DNA from: Cavenderia fasciculata
Taxonomy: Eukaryota; Evosea; Eumycetozoa; Acytosteliales; Cavenderiaceae
Direction of reading: 5' to 3'
Assembly (NCBI RefSeq): GCF_000203815.1
Contig: NW_004457736.1
Span: 992,001-1,056,000 of the forward strand
DNA length: 64,000 nt
In this document: positions 41,506 through 53,645 of the stretch, in pieces
Position numbering within the stretch: the first letter of the stretch is position 1
Layout: each line of letters begins with the position of its first letter
Translations under genes and position numbers: made by a program
The notes under the pieces: model-generated
Told to the model about the DNA's origin: nothing
Database searches by the model: none
The model's input: only the letters and a program-made list of their open reading frames with translations

Positions 41506-42818
41506 AAAGAATTAAAAAGAAGACTTAAAAATGATTTAATTGTGATTTGTCAATCATTGGATATAGAATCATCAAATAGAACAAAAGATTCAATGATCAA
41601 CCAAATAATCAATGTACAAAATAGACTTAAAATGGTTGATGATAACCCTTTATTCGATTACAACAAGGGTTAACTAGAATATTCATTGCCATGGTCAATC
41701 ATTGGTAGAATATTGGATCTAGTTTGGACATCTATTTGTTATTGTATTGGTGATGGAGAGACCAAAGAATCAAAAACAATGAAATCATCATCGTCATGTC
41801 CAATACACTCGTATCAATATTGTAACTCGTCGCACACTGTTGACATGGAATATGAAACAAAGAGTTGACGTTATCAACTATTAGGGATATCTAAAAGAGT
41901 ACATCAATTCCTATCGTCAAAGTACTTGACTCGTTTATCCATCAAGCTCAATGAAGAGTGTTGGGAACACCTCAACCATCAATATTGTCCAATCAAAGCA
42001 CCAAAGGTCGTCACCTTGTATCGTACAAAGTATTCTATCACCGATGCTCCAGACACTTGTATTTTCAATTCGGTGGAGAAGCTCAAACTCGACCGCTTCC
42101 CTCTCAACCAAACAATGCCACGACATTGCCCAAAGTATTCAAGCATATCAAATCGTTGACTGCCGAGATGCCAGCGTATGAGGTATCCCATGAAAACGAG
42201 GCCAATATATACACAGAGCAATTCATAACAAGCTTCAGGAATCTCACATCGATCGACCTACGATTCTATAATTTGGGTTTACTATCAAAGACAACGACAC
42301 CAATAACAAAACTTTTACTTCCAAGAGGGTACAATGAAACGAGTGTCAGCGGGACACTGGCCAACAGTATTTTAAACAGCAATATTATACCAACACACCA
42401 AATGCCAAACTTGCAAACATTTCATGTAGAGTATACATCATCATCATCCATTTCATTTGATGAAGATACTTTGGTTACTAGATTAGTGGTCCACGATTCA
42501 TTTTCTAAAATGAAATCATTAATCAACAATATTCCACCAACAGTCGACTTTATTCAATTCAAACCTACTTTTGGTGAATTGCTCCGTCTCACATCAAAAT
42601 TGAATGTGGCCAAGTTAACAATTGACGATACTGGTGACATCCCAGAGAAAGTAATCAATGCTTTTGCCTGTGAAGCATATCGATATGAAACAATTCACAT
42701 TTACAGAAGTGCTAAACACAGTACCAACAGAATAATAATAATAATAAAGTATCTCTTTTATTTATTACCATTTTCAATATTTACAATTCAATTAATATTT
42801 AATCTTGATTCAAAGTAA
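41506..42818 (+). pseudogene. F-box-like family, array copy 3 (decayed)
   Basis: Starts abruptly inside the KDLIVICQSLDIES block, welded to the tail of copy 2 (TTTTGCAGCGTGTGTAAAG). It reads NPLFDYNKG then a stop, SLPWSIIGRILDLVWTSICY, another stop near 41865, RYQLLGISKRVHQFLSSKYL and HQYCPIKAPKVVTL. A further frame change near 42100 continues as a 230-codon open frame to the family C-terminus (LPRGYNETSVSGTLANSILN, NNIPPTVDFIQFKP). DNA identity with copy 4 is high through 41880-42600, so decay or duplication is fairly recent. At least three lesions and no first exon. Confidence 0.85.
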
Positions 42819-42913
42819 ATGAAAATAATTAATTAAATACACAAAGTATTCTTTTCTTTTGAAGCTAAAAAAAAAGATCATGACATTCATCGATTAATAC
42901 GATCACTTCAAAA

Positions 42914-44506
42914 ATGCAACAAGGAGATGATATTATTACTAAAAGGAAAAGAGATAATCAAGAAACACAACAAGACGATGGAGAAGAATGCGATTTAAAA
43001 GAAATAAAGAGAAAGAAGGAACAACCAGATAATGAGGAGCAACAACAACAACAACCTCTTGGGAATGGTAAATAATCATCATTGGAGAATAATCATAATT
43101 AATTGATTTCGTTTATTTATATATTAACACCTTACCTTAATATTTCTTTAATAGAAAGTGACCTATATACAGAAGATGAATTGGAGAGTATACCAGAAAA
43201 GGATTTGATTGTGATTTGTGAATCATTGGTTATACGACCGACAGATAGAAATGAGATAGATACAAAAGATTCAATGATCAAACAAATAATCAATGTACAA
43301 AATGGACAATTGGCAATCAAGCGTAAAATGGTAGATGATAACCCTTTATACAATTATAATAAGGGACAAGTTGAATATTCATTACCATGGCCAATCATTG
43401 GTAGAATATTGGATCTAGTTTGGACTGGAACATCTATTTGTTATTGTATGGGTGATGAAGAAAAGAACAAAGAATCAACAACAATGAAATCATCATGTCC
43501 ATCTCACTCGTTTGAATATTATACTGCGTCGTCTAATACTTATGGGCATAAATCAATGAGACGGTGTTTTCCACTTTTGGGGGTATCTAAAAGAGTACAT
43601 CAATTCCTGTCAAAGTACATGACTCGTTTATCATTCAAGCTCAATGAAGAGTGTTGGGAACACCTCAACAATCAATATTGCCCAATCAAAGCACCAAAGG
43701 TCGTCACCTTGTACGATACAAAGTATGCTATCGCTCAAGCTCCAGACACTTGTATTTTCAATTCGGTAGAGGGGCTCAAACTCCGTTTTTTTCCTCTCAA
43801 ATCACACCAGATCAAGAAATTGCACTTATTCTTTAAGGATATCAAATCGTTGACTGCCGAGACACCAATGAACGAAAGATTCCATGAATATATGTCCAAT
43901 GTGTTCACGAAACAATTCATAACAGGTTTTAGGAACCTCACATCGATCAATTTGCGAATATATCATTCTTGTTACACTGACCTAGGCAAATTCTTCAGTA
44001 TACTATCAAAGACAGCAACGTCAATAACAAAACTTTTACTTCCAATGGGATATACACAAGCAAATGTCAAAGGGGCATTAGCCAACAGCATTATCAACAG
44101 CAACATTGTACCACCAAACCAATTGCCAAACTTGCAAACATTCCATGTAGAGCCACATACATTTTCACCCATTTCTTTTGATGAAAACTCTTTGGTTACG
44201 AGATTAGTGATCCACAGTTCATTTTCTAAAATGAAATCATTTATCAACAAGATTCCACCAACAGTCGACTGTATTCAATACAAGCCTACTTATTGTGAAT
44301 TGATCGGGCCCTCCGACATTAAAGGATTAAATCAATGGAATGTAGACAATTTAATAATTGACGATAAAAATAGCAAAATTACAGAGATAATAATCAACGC
44401 ATTTGCCTCTGAAACATATCAATATAGTATAACAAAATTAAAAAGATATTTCAGACGATACACATTCACCAAAGTTCGCAGAGACTCTGCGCAACCAACA
44501 GAATAG
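42914..44506 (+). CDS. F-box-like family protein, array copy 4 (intact)
   Basis: Exons 42914-43067 and 43155-44506 join in phase 1 (GTAAAT...AATAG), giving 501 residues. Exon 1 encodes a charged, Gln-rich N-terminus. Exon 2 starts YTEDELESIPEKDLIVICES, a short SAP-like helix pair, then NYNKGQVEYSLPWPIIGRIL (F-box-like), CYCMGDEEK, FPLLGVSKRVHQFLSKYMT, EECWEHLNNQYCPIKAPKVV and leucine-rich steps such as FRNLTSINLRIY, ITKLLLPMGY and LPNLQTFHVEP. The likely role is a substrate adaptor of an SCF-type complex, inferred from architecture only. It is the reference copy for the array and ends only 13 bases before the 3' end of the convergent exportin gene. Confidence 0.8.
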
Positions 44507-44519
44507 TAATAAAAAGATT

Positions 44520-47500
44520 CTAATTTATTAACATTTTCAATACTTTTTCAAATTGGTCATAACTATTTACATTAAATAATTCCCTATTTAAAAAAAAAGA
44601 TTAATTTATATAAATATGATATATAATTGTATAGTTTTTATCGTACCTTAATAAATTTAATTTGGTTGTTTGTAACTTTGATTGATAATAATCGGCCAAT
44701 AAATCCTTAAAGTTTGGTAAATATTTACTAGATACCATGAACAATTCGAAAATAACCTTTGCATATTGTTCTTGTGAATTTTGGAAATCTTGAGTTGATC
44801 CAATTAAAGTATCCAATAATTTAATCATCAAATCAAATAATAAATTCTTGTCAAAAAGAATAGATTTTACAGTGTCTGATGATTTCTCTACAATGTGAAG
44901 ATAGGTTGACAATGATTCTAATGCATTCTTATGAATGGTTGGACTTGAATTCATTAAACAACTTTCTAATAATTTAATATATGAAATTATAATTTCATTT
45001 GATATTGCTAAAATAAATAGTAATAATTAATTAATTTGATTTCTTTTTTCTTTTTTTTTTTGTCTTTCTTATTCTTACAATTAATTGAATTTGTTAAAAT
45101 GATTGAAAAAAGAGTCCAAATTCTATTAATTAAACCTTGACCTTTGGATAGAGTAGATTGAATGATTGCATCGGCCAACGATGGGAGTAGGAATGTTTTG
45201 GTTAAATATTGTGAAATGTGTATAGGAAGCAATGGTCCAGTCTTTTCAAATACAACCGTCATGAATTGTAGAATACGTGGAAGTAGTTGAGAGACTGATG
45301 ATGGTGTAGTCAACGATTGGTCTTGAACCATGACTGAAAAGAGTGGGATCAAACACTTTTCAACAAAGGTTTGACTTGCACTATTATCCGATTGCAAATT
45401 AAAGTTACAATTACTCTCTACCAAATTGATGATTGCCTTTTTCACTGCCAACTGGTGACTTTGATAGGATATATTATCACTCTTTTGAATAATCGACCAT
45501 TTATACAATTCTAGTAAATGTGGTAGAATAGTATACAATTGTTGCAAGTATATAGGTCCTGTTGATTTTGCCAATGCATTATTAAATGATAATATATTAA
45601 CTATATGATTTGACCATTCTCCAATCCCTTCTAAATTTAAATTTTCAAATGATTTTGATACCAACTAAAATATAAATAAAATAATAAATAAAAGAATAAA
45701 TAAATAGGATCATCTATTTTTTGTAAATATTATATTTTTTTACCAATTGATTTAAAGGATCAATAATTGATGACCAAGTTGATGTTGGTAATTGATTTGG
45801 ATATGATTTTAATAAAACTCCAATACTTTCAAATAAAATATTTTTCTAAAACAAATAAAATTTAATTAATAATTAATTCTTTTCTTTTGTCTTTCTTTTT
45901 CTACTTACTTGATAAATTGATAATTTTAAATTATTTGAATAAATGGTTTGATTTATAATTTCATAAAATTCATTATGTTCTGTATACAAGTTTTGACCTT
46001 TTCTCTTACAAATGACCAACAATGTTTGAATAGACATTTCCAATAGATTTGATCCAGTACCGTTTGCTGGTGATTGATTGATCCAACTGATCAATAGATT
46101 GAGGAATGGTAATACTTGTGTGTTTGGTGATTGCAAATAGTTTGTTGCATTTCTAATCATAAACAATATGGCCAAATACACCAATTCCTTGTATTCAGCT
46201 TCAACTTTATATTGGTAGAGATTGTCCATCAATTGTCTAGTCTTTTCAAATTCTACAAAATTTAAACATTTTGATAAACACCAACTAATTGAACTAAATT
46301 TATTTGAACTAAATGCTTTTTCCTAAAGTAAAAAAATATAAAAAGAATTAATAAAATAAATCTATAACCTAAATATTATTTAATTTCATACACTATTTGT
46401 TATAAATTTTTTAGTTAGATTATTATAAACCAATGTTGGATAAGATTGAGATAATTCAAGGATTGTAGTTGAAATTAAATTAGAGAGGGGGATCCATTCT
46501 TCTGATTCTGAATCATCAACATCTTCCTTGTACAAAATACCTCTACAAATAGAATCTCTATTTTCAATTAAATCCAAATCTTTTAATTTTAAAATCTTGT
46601 AAATCACTCTACAAATTGGTTGTACCAAATCTTGATAAAATGGATCTGAATTTATAAAACATGGATTCTCTTCTCTTGAAAACTAAATAATAGAAACAAA
46701 AATAAATAAATAATTGATCATTTAAAAATATTTTTCTTTTGTTTACATACGTTGAACTTCCAAAATTCCAAAGTAGGAGTAAAAATAAGTGGATCATTAG
46801 ACCAAGATAATAATGTGATATAGGTATGAGCAAGTAAGAGTGATTGTGAAATGGCGGGTATTTGTTTTTGTTGTTGTTGTTGGTTGAGGATAGGTGTAAA
46901 TGATTTGACCAATTGAATTAATAGTGAAGAGATGTTGGAGAGCAATACACCATGTTTGACGTAAAATGTATTGACCTCTTTAAATGTTTTGGGAAGAGGA
47001 ATCTCTGACAGTGTCTTGACGATATTGGTGAATATCTCTGGTACACTAATCGAGAATGTTGGGTTGGTGGGTAGGGCACTCGAAAATACATTGACAAACT
47101 CGATCAATGCGAGGACACTTGCCATACGACACTGTCCAAACACAGTGGGCTGAGTCAGTAGTGGGAATGACTGTACGAGTAGAGAAGGGTCGACCAACTC
47201 AAACATCGATGTCAAAGTACCGATAATATCATTTGACAAAGTCGGTGAAGACGCACCTACAATTTCAAACACATCTCTGCATTGTAAAAAGATAGTATTG
47301 AATACTGTCAGTGCACTTGCAGTCGTCTCTTTTGTCATTGCATTATTGTCCTTGTAATAGGATGCCATGTCCTTGTAGATTTGTAGTAATGTTTCAATCG
47401 TACTATTCTTTTGAAAGATGGATGGCGTGCGAGACATTTCTTGTGGTTGTTGTTGCTTGAATGTACGTAGGAGTTGTGCTTGTTGGGTGGTGATTGCAAT

Positions 47501-48048
47501 GAGACTGTCGACGAATCTGGCCCAATTGGGACACTCGTTGACGATGATCTGAGCAATCAACGAGTTTGCCTTTTTGCGAATCAATGTAGACCCCGTCACC
47601 ACACCGCCACCTGGCTGTACAAAGAGAGGAATGGTCGATGCATTGGTCTGCAGGTCCAACCCAACCATCGACAGTAACAACATGAGTACAGGGTGTCTCT
47701 CATCGGCGGTCAACGACAACCATTGTCGTTTGATGACACGTTCCAATATCGATAGTGCAAAGTAATGTGTCTTTTCATTTCTCGATCTCATCAATATATC
47801 TTTGATTCTCGTCCATGCCAATTGATGATTCATAAATCTATTCAATACATCACTAACCTTTGAATCCTAATAACAATCAATCAAACAAACAATCAAACAA
47901 ACAAATGAACAAAATAAATAAATGTATTATTAATAAATGTTCAAACAACATCTTTCTCTTTCTCTCTATTTATTACATTTTGATTGTCTATTAACTTGTC
48001 TAACAAATCGATATCAAGTTCTTGATCAAACGATAAAATAGATTCCAT
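44520..48048 (-). CDS. exportin-1 (CRM1)-like karyopherin (eight exons)
   Basis: Exons 48048-47977, 47866-46751, 46682-46392, 46322-45909, 45845-45744, 45664-45079, 45007-44647 and 44583-44520. The phases close throughout, giving about 1,001 residues (human XPO1 has 1,071). The start MESILSFDQELDIDLLDKLI matches the XPO1 N-terminus (LLDFSQKLDINLLD). HQLAWTRIKDILMRSRNEKT, continuing HYFALSILERVIKRQW, matches the first HEAT repeats with the importin-beta N-terminal domain. All-helical HEAT repeats fill the rest, and a tiny last exon encodes FNVNSYDQFEKVLKMLIN. Exportins carry NES cargo out of the nucleus with RanGTP. Some segments are diverged from CRM1, so it may be a paralog or another exportin rather than the main XPO1. 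No gene symbol is given for that reason. Confidence 0.75.
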
Positions 48049-49587
48049 ATATAAATATAAATATGTGTTTATAGTATTATCTCTTTTTTAAAAAGACCTA
48101 TTAATATAAAAAATTTAAATTTATCACCATTCATCATAAAGTGAAGTTCACCTCTTTCCAATAAAAATAAATAAATAAAATATATATTTTTTAACAAACT
48201 CAGACTTCTTCTTCTTCTCTTCATGATCAATTTTCTGTTCTATTTTCAAAACTTTTCTTTATTTATTTGATTTATTTCTTTAATTTTTTTTATTTATTTA
48301 TTTTATTTCTAGAATTTTTTTCAATTCAACTTATGAATAATCAGAAGATCAGATTCTGATTCTTCTTTTAATATGCAAGAACTGTCCTTTCAATTGACAA
48401 TGAAAGTTGGTTGGTTGTACAATGGTTGGTGGATGGGGGGGGTGTGACTTGATAAACTAGTTACTAAATTCAACTTTTTTGATCAGGTATAAAATGGTTT
48501 GTTGTCATTACTCTGATGAATTGTCAATTATATCATCTCTCTAACAATCCATCTATCATTCAGATAATCATATATATCATTCATCACATCACAACGATGT
48601 TTGTAAATAACAAATAAGAAGAAGAAGAAGAGAGTAAGGATAATGGGTATCAACCACGAAACACTCTTACTGTTGGCAACCACTACTGTTGGTGAACAAT
48701 GACCATCCATTGCGAAAATCAACAACCCCCACTTGTACTCTCCATCCACTTCTTTCAACACGATTCTCTTCTGATCACTCACACACACCAACCATATGAT
48801 TTTTCATAAAAAGTGATGGGTGTGATTGATCGTCATCACATCACATCAACAATATCTATGTTGTGAGTGTTGATGATCATCACCAATATCAATCATTTAG
48901 CTATTCCCTCTGATTCTATGGATGCTATTGTTAATACCGTCCCAATAACAAACATACTAGTAATGGTGGGATGGTAAAGAAGAAAGAAGAAGAAGAAGAA
49001 GATGGATACATTTTTTTTAACAAAAGGTTTAGGTTAACATTATTGGTACTAGTGTTGTGGCTTAGCTTAGCATGATAGTTTGGTGACTGACTAATATTCC
49101 AACTCTAGAGAGTTTGGGTGGGTGTGATGACCGACCTGACTGGATACTAATGATGCTATGGATTTGCAAGTTGTTGTGTGACACAATGACAAAGGATAAA
49201 GAGACAGAGAAGCAAGCAAGTAATTAAAGTTATCAAGCGTTATATATTTGTCGACATTGACAATACTACATCTGCTGCTAGCAGCAGTAGTATGTATGAC
49301 TCTTTTTGTTCTTCTTTACACCCAATACAAGTGGTTTGGTTGAGCTATCAGATAGTAGCTACTCATTTGATGGATACCCGTAATATAATGGTGGTATGAT
49401 CATTGTAGTGTCTGTCAGATCAAATTGATTGACTATCATAGTCATATGAAATATTTTATTTTATATGTTTGTATGTATTACATTGGTCATTCTATTCATT
49501 CTATTCATTTATTCATTAACTCTTTGATTGACAATTTTATATAGTTTTACCAAGAAAGTTATAGATATCTACAAAAAAACATAAATA
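48049..49587. other. 1.5 kb gene-free region between divergent exportin and repeat-protein genes
   Basis: Contains the exportin promoter on the left and the promoter of the secreted repeat protein on the right. Composition is mixed, with GAAGAA runs, a G-run near 48440 and several ATCATCA-rich segments. An 87-codon minus-strand ORF at 48528-48791 has a hydrophobic segment but no context or homology that I recognise; I do not call it. No RNA gene found. Confidence 0.5.
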
Positions 49588-51696
49588 ATGAATATTAGAA
49601 TTAAAACATTATTTATTGTTGCCTGTTTGGCACTCTCAGTTGTTTCATCAACAGTATGTAGTATTTATATATCCATCCATTTGGAATTCCATCCAGGTAT
49701 TAATATAATTTGATAAATCCATTTTTTTTTTATTTTTTTTTTTATTTATTAGTCTCTGCAAAATGAGGATATTGAAAACTTTAGAAATCAAGTTAGATTA
49801 CTTCGTGCCCTTAATGAATATGACGGACTCCTCACATCGCTCCTTGGAACTGGTCTCCTCGGAAAGAATGGTGAATTTGCCAACAACAACAATAACAACC
49901 TTTTCAATGCCGAAAATGCTGCAGATGAAGGTCTCTTGACCTCACTCCTCGGAACTGGTCTCCTCGGAAAGAACGGTGAATTTGGAAACAACGCCAACAG
50001 CAACTTGAATGAATACAGACGTCAATTGGCCTTCCTCCAGGCTGTCAGCCAAGAAAACCTCATTGGATCAGTCGTTGGAACTGGTCTCCTTGCTGGTCTC
50101 CTTGGAAAGAACGCCGATGAAGAAGCATTCAATGAAGGTCTCTTGACCTCACTCCTCGGAACTGGTCTCCTCGGAAAGAACGGTGAATTTGCCAATAACA
50201 ACAATAACAACAACATTGAAGAGTATCAACGTCAATTGGCTGTTCTCCGTGCTCTCAACTCTGAAAACGGTCTCTTGTCATCACTTCTCGGAACTGGTCT
50301 CCTCGGAAAGCTCGACAACAACAACAACAACAATGAAGAAAATGATCTAGTTGATGGTCTCTTGACTTCACTCCTCGGAACTGGGCTCCTCGGAAAGAAT
50401 GGTGAATTTGGTAACAATGCCAACAGCAACTTGAATGAGTACAGACGTCAATTGGCCTTCCTCCAAGCTGTCAGCCAAGAAAACCTCATTGGATCAGTCG
50501 TTGGAACTGGTCTCCTTGCTGGTCTCCTTGGAAAGAACGCTGACGAAGAAGCATTCAACGAAGGTCTATTGACCTCACTCCTCGGAACTGGTCTCCTCGG
50601 AAAGAATGGTGAATTTGCCAATAACAACAATAACAACAACATTGAAGAGTATCAACGTCAATTGGCTGTTCTCCGTGCTCTCAGCTCTGACAATGGTCTC
50701 TTGTCATCACTTCTCGGAACTGGTCTCCTCGGAAAGCTCGACAACAACAACAACAACAATGAAGAAAATGATCTAGTTGATGGTCTCTTGACTTTCACTC
50801 CTCGGAACTGGTCTCCTCGGGAAAGAACGGCGAAATTTGGAAACAACGCCAACAGCAACTTGAATGAGTACAGACGTCAATTGGCCTTCCTCCAAGCTGT
50901 CAGCCAAGAAAACCTCATTGGATCAGTCGTTGGAACTGGTCTCCTTGCTGGTCTCCTTGGAAAGAACGCCGATGAAGAAGCATTCAATGAAGGTCTCTTG
51001 ACCTCACTCCTCGGAACTGGTCTCCTCGGAAAGAACGGTGAATTTGGAAACAACGCCAACAGCAACTTGAATGAATACAGACGTCAATTGGCCTTCCTCC
51101 AGGCTGTCAGCCAAGAAAACCTCATTGGATCAGTCGTTGGAACTGGTCTCCTTGCTGGTCTCCTTGGAAAGAACGCCGATGAAGAAGCATTCAATGACGG
51201 TCTCTTGACCTCACTCCTCGGAACTGGTCTCCTCGGAAAGAACGGTGAATTTGCCAACAACAACAATAACAACAACAACATCGAAGAGTATCAACGACAA
51301 TTGGCTGTTCTCCGTGCTCTCAGTGCTGATAATGGTCTCTTGTCATCACTCCTCGGAACTGGTCTCCTTGGAAAGCTCGACAACAACAACAACAACAATG
51401 AAGAAAATGATCTAGTTGATGGTCTCTTGACATCACTCTTTGGAACTGGTCTCATTGGAAAGAATGGTGAATACTACAACAACAATAATAATAACAACAA
51501 CAACAACGCCAATATCAATGAGTATCAACGCCAATTGGATATTCTCCGTGCTCTCAGTGCTGACAATGGTCTCTTGTCGTCACTCCTCGGAACTGGTCTC
51601 CTTGGAAAGCTCGGTAACAACAATGAAAACAACAACTTCAACGAAAACTTCAACAATGAATTCGAAATCAACCAATCCCCAGCCCTCGTCCACTAA
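49588..51696 (+). CDS. secreted Leu-Gly/Asn-rich repeat protein (two exons)
   Basis: Exon 1 (49588-49653) encodes a complete signal peptide (MNIRIKTLFIVACLALSVVS). The GTATGT...ATTAG intron (99 nt) leads to exon 2 (49753-51696), giving 669 residues. The mature protein is built of tandem modules. Each opens with GLLTSLLGTGLLGKNGEF, then a poly-Asn linker, then an amphipathic helix NEYRRQLAFLQAVSQEN or EEYQRQLAVLRALSSDN, then a second Leu-Gly block (SVVGTGLLAGLLGKNADEE or SSLLGTGLLGKLDNNNNNN). Two module types, A and B, follow the order A B A B A A B B'. Hydrophobic Leu-Gly blocks with Asn spacers suggest a self-assembling or surface-coat protein. No family is recognised. Residues about 345-360 are scrambled by compensating indels. 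Confidence 0.85.
49825..51615 (+). repeat. tandem coding repeat array, about 210-bp modules
   Basis: Eight 200-220-bp modules of two alternating types, nearly identical at DNA level including synonymous positions (the GGAACTGGTCTCCTCGGAAA core recurs more than a dozen times). This indicates recent unequal crossing-over or gene conversion. A pair of A+B modules makes a higher-order unit of about 420 bp. Confidence 0.9.
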
Positions 51697-52089
51697 ATGT
51701 AGTAACCTTGTCGTACCCCTCCCTAACCTTTTTACAAAAACATAACAATCATCACTCACCACTAGGTTCAGGTTTTGTACCCTTCCTTCCTTCCTTCCTT
51801 TATCAAAGAAAATCAAAAATAAAATACCCATTCATTTACAATTAAATAACAATTATTATTTTATCCTTTTTCGTATATATTATTTTGATATAGTTTTTTA
51901 TTTCTAATCATTTATCATTATTATTATTATTATTATTAATTGTGAAAGCTAATATATAATATACCATTAATATTTTTATATATGTAATTTAATATTATTT
52001 AATATATCAATTTTTGATTAATTATTATTTTTTAGATGGGATGAGGTGATGCTTATTATTTTGGTTGGTTGATTTTGGTTGGTTTGAAT
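51697..52089. other. 3' flank of the repeat gene and of eIF4E2-like gene
   Basis: Convergent gene ends. It has a CCTTCC run at about 51780 and then AT-rich sequence with ATT repeats. No gene seen. Confidence 0.5.
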
Positions 52090-53168
52090 TTATGATTGGT
52101 TAGTATTTATATTATTATTATTATTGTGATGATTATTATTAATATTATAAGTATTTTCTTGTTGTTGTTGATTTGTTGTCGACGTGTTGCTGTTGTTGTT
52201 GTTGTTTATACTACTGTTGCTTGAATTTAAATAAGAAGATAAATTAGAGTTTGAGGAGGAATTGGGGATGGTTGATGTGGATGAATTTGAATTGTTGAGG
52301 TTGTGTGCTTGATATTTCATATTTAACCTCATCGAGGCGACGTTTGGAGGAAGGGCATTTAATATATTGATTTTGAGTGATTCGATGCTTTCTGGGGTCG
52401 AGGCATCTCTATTCCATATCGCTATTCTTTCAATGTTGCCACGCTTGATCAAAACAATACCACAAATGTCACGCTCCGTGTCGATCGTCTCTCCAACAAT
52501 ACCCAATACCAAATTCTCCCAAATCAAATCAATGTCAAAGAAGATGCCTTTGGCCGGATTGTTTTGAAAGGTCAACACCCACTTGCCACCATTGACATTG
52601 ATTGGGTCCTCCCAAGTTGGACTAATCCCTGCCTTAAATAAATGATATGTAGAATCCAATGCCATTTTAGATGGTAGTTTTAATTTGTGATAATATCTAA
52701 ATTGATCATAAATATTTAAATAAATTAGTATAATGTTTTTTTTTTTGATTGTTGTTGATAAGTGTACATACGCCCAGAAATCTTCGACCTTTTAATATCA
52801 TCAATTGATATGATTGAATAATAAATAATAATGTAATGTTGTGTATTGATTGATGTATGTTAGTACGATAAAGAGATCTTCTTCAAAATCAATGTCTTGT
52901 CTTTTCTACATACAGTTGAAAATGAACCAACGTTATCAAGTGAAGATAGATAATCATCATGTGATGTAGTTTGGTTGACGGTAGTTTGTGTTATTTTTCT
53001 TGTTGGATCGATGACCCAGATGGTCCAGGAGCAATCCAAGTTATGGTACTCTGTAGGAGCAGCGGCTGCAGCTGTCGTTGTAGTGGATGTCGAGCTGCTT
53101 GCTGACGATGGTGAATTGTCACTACCCGTGCTAGTGTTATCGCCAATGCTATATGGTATATTCATCAT
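52090..53168 (-). CDS. class II eIF4E (4EHP / eIF4E2-like) cap-binding protein
   Basis: Exons 53168-52914, 52788-52772 (a 17-nt micro-exon) and 52696-52090 join in phases 0 and 2, giving 292 residues. After a Ser/Thr/Ala-rich N-terminus the eIF4E fold begins: HNLDCSWTIWVIDPTRK (about 40-57), FSTVEDFWAYYHKLKLPSKM, YHLFKAGISPTWEDPINVNG, GGKWVLTF, WENLVLGIVGETIDTERDIC, IAIWNRDAS. TWED carries the second cap-stacking Trp and the Glu that reads m7G. The first stacking Trp of class I proteins (KTWQANL) is not seen; class II members have a Tyr there. WENLVLGIVGE is also closer to 4EHP (WENLILAMLGE) than to class I eIF4E. Such proteins usually repress translation of specific mRNAs. The C-terminus is a long Ser/Asn-rich tail. 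Confidence 0.85.
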
Positions 53169-53645
53169 GATGTTTCCTTTGTTCAGTGGTTCTGTGTTGT
53201 GCTGTGCTGCGAGGTGTTGTTCGTATTCGGTTGTGTTCTTGTTATATTCTGTTTGTGTTGTTTATATAAATAATTTGAGAGAGAGGATGATGACTCGACT
53301 GACTTTAGATATATGATATGATGATGATGTTTATGATATGATGAATTCACAATTGAATAAAAGTGAAGTGAGAGATGAGATAGATAGAGATTAATATATA
53401 TATATATATAAGAATGAAATCTAATTCTAATTCTATTCTATTCTATATATATATATAATTGTGTCTATAAAAGAAAAAAATACTGTTACTAAAAACGATA
53501 CAACTTCAAGTCGCATGAAAAAAAATAAAAACAAATATGTATCGAACTTCATCACAAAACAAACCCACAGTAATTAATTAATCTATTTAATTTTGTATTT
53601 GTATTTGTATTTGTATTTATATGTATAGTAGTATCCTTGAAAGAG
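53169..53645. other. shared promoter of the eIF4E2-like and ankyrin genes
   Basis: Divergent arrangement over 477 bases. Includes TATATATATA at about 53395-53412 and again near 53446, and TTTGTATTTGTATTTG repeats just before the ankyrin start. No gene seen. Confidence 0.5.

Noticed and set aside
48528-48791. 87-codon minus-strand ORF with a hydrophobic stretch
   Set aside because: No start context, no family and random-like composition; not enough to call a gene.
49788-51281. Series of minus-strand ORFs with FFPRRPVPRS repeats, superficially like a repeat-peptide gene or CRISPR-like array
   Set aside because: They are antisense shadows of the coding modules of the plus-strand secreted repeat protein.
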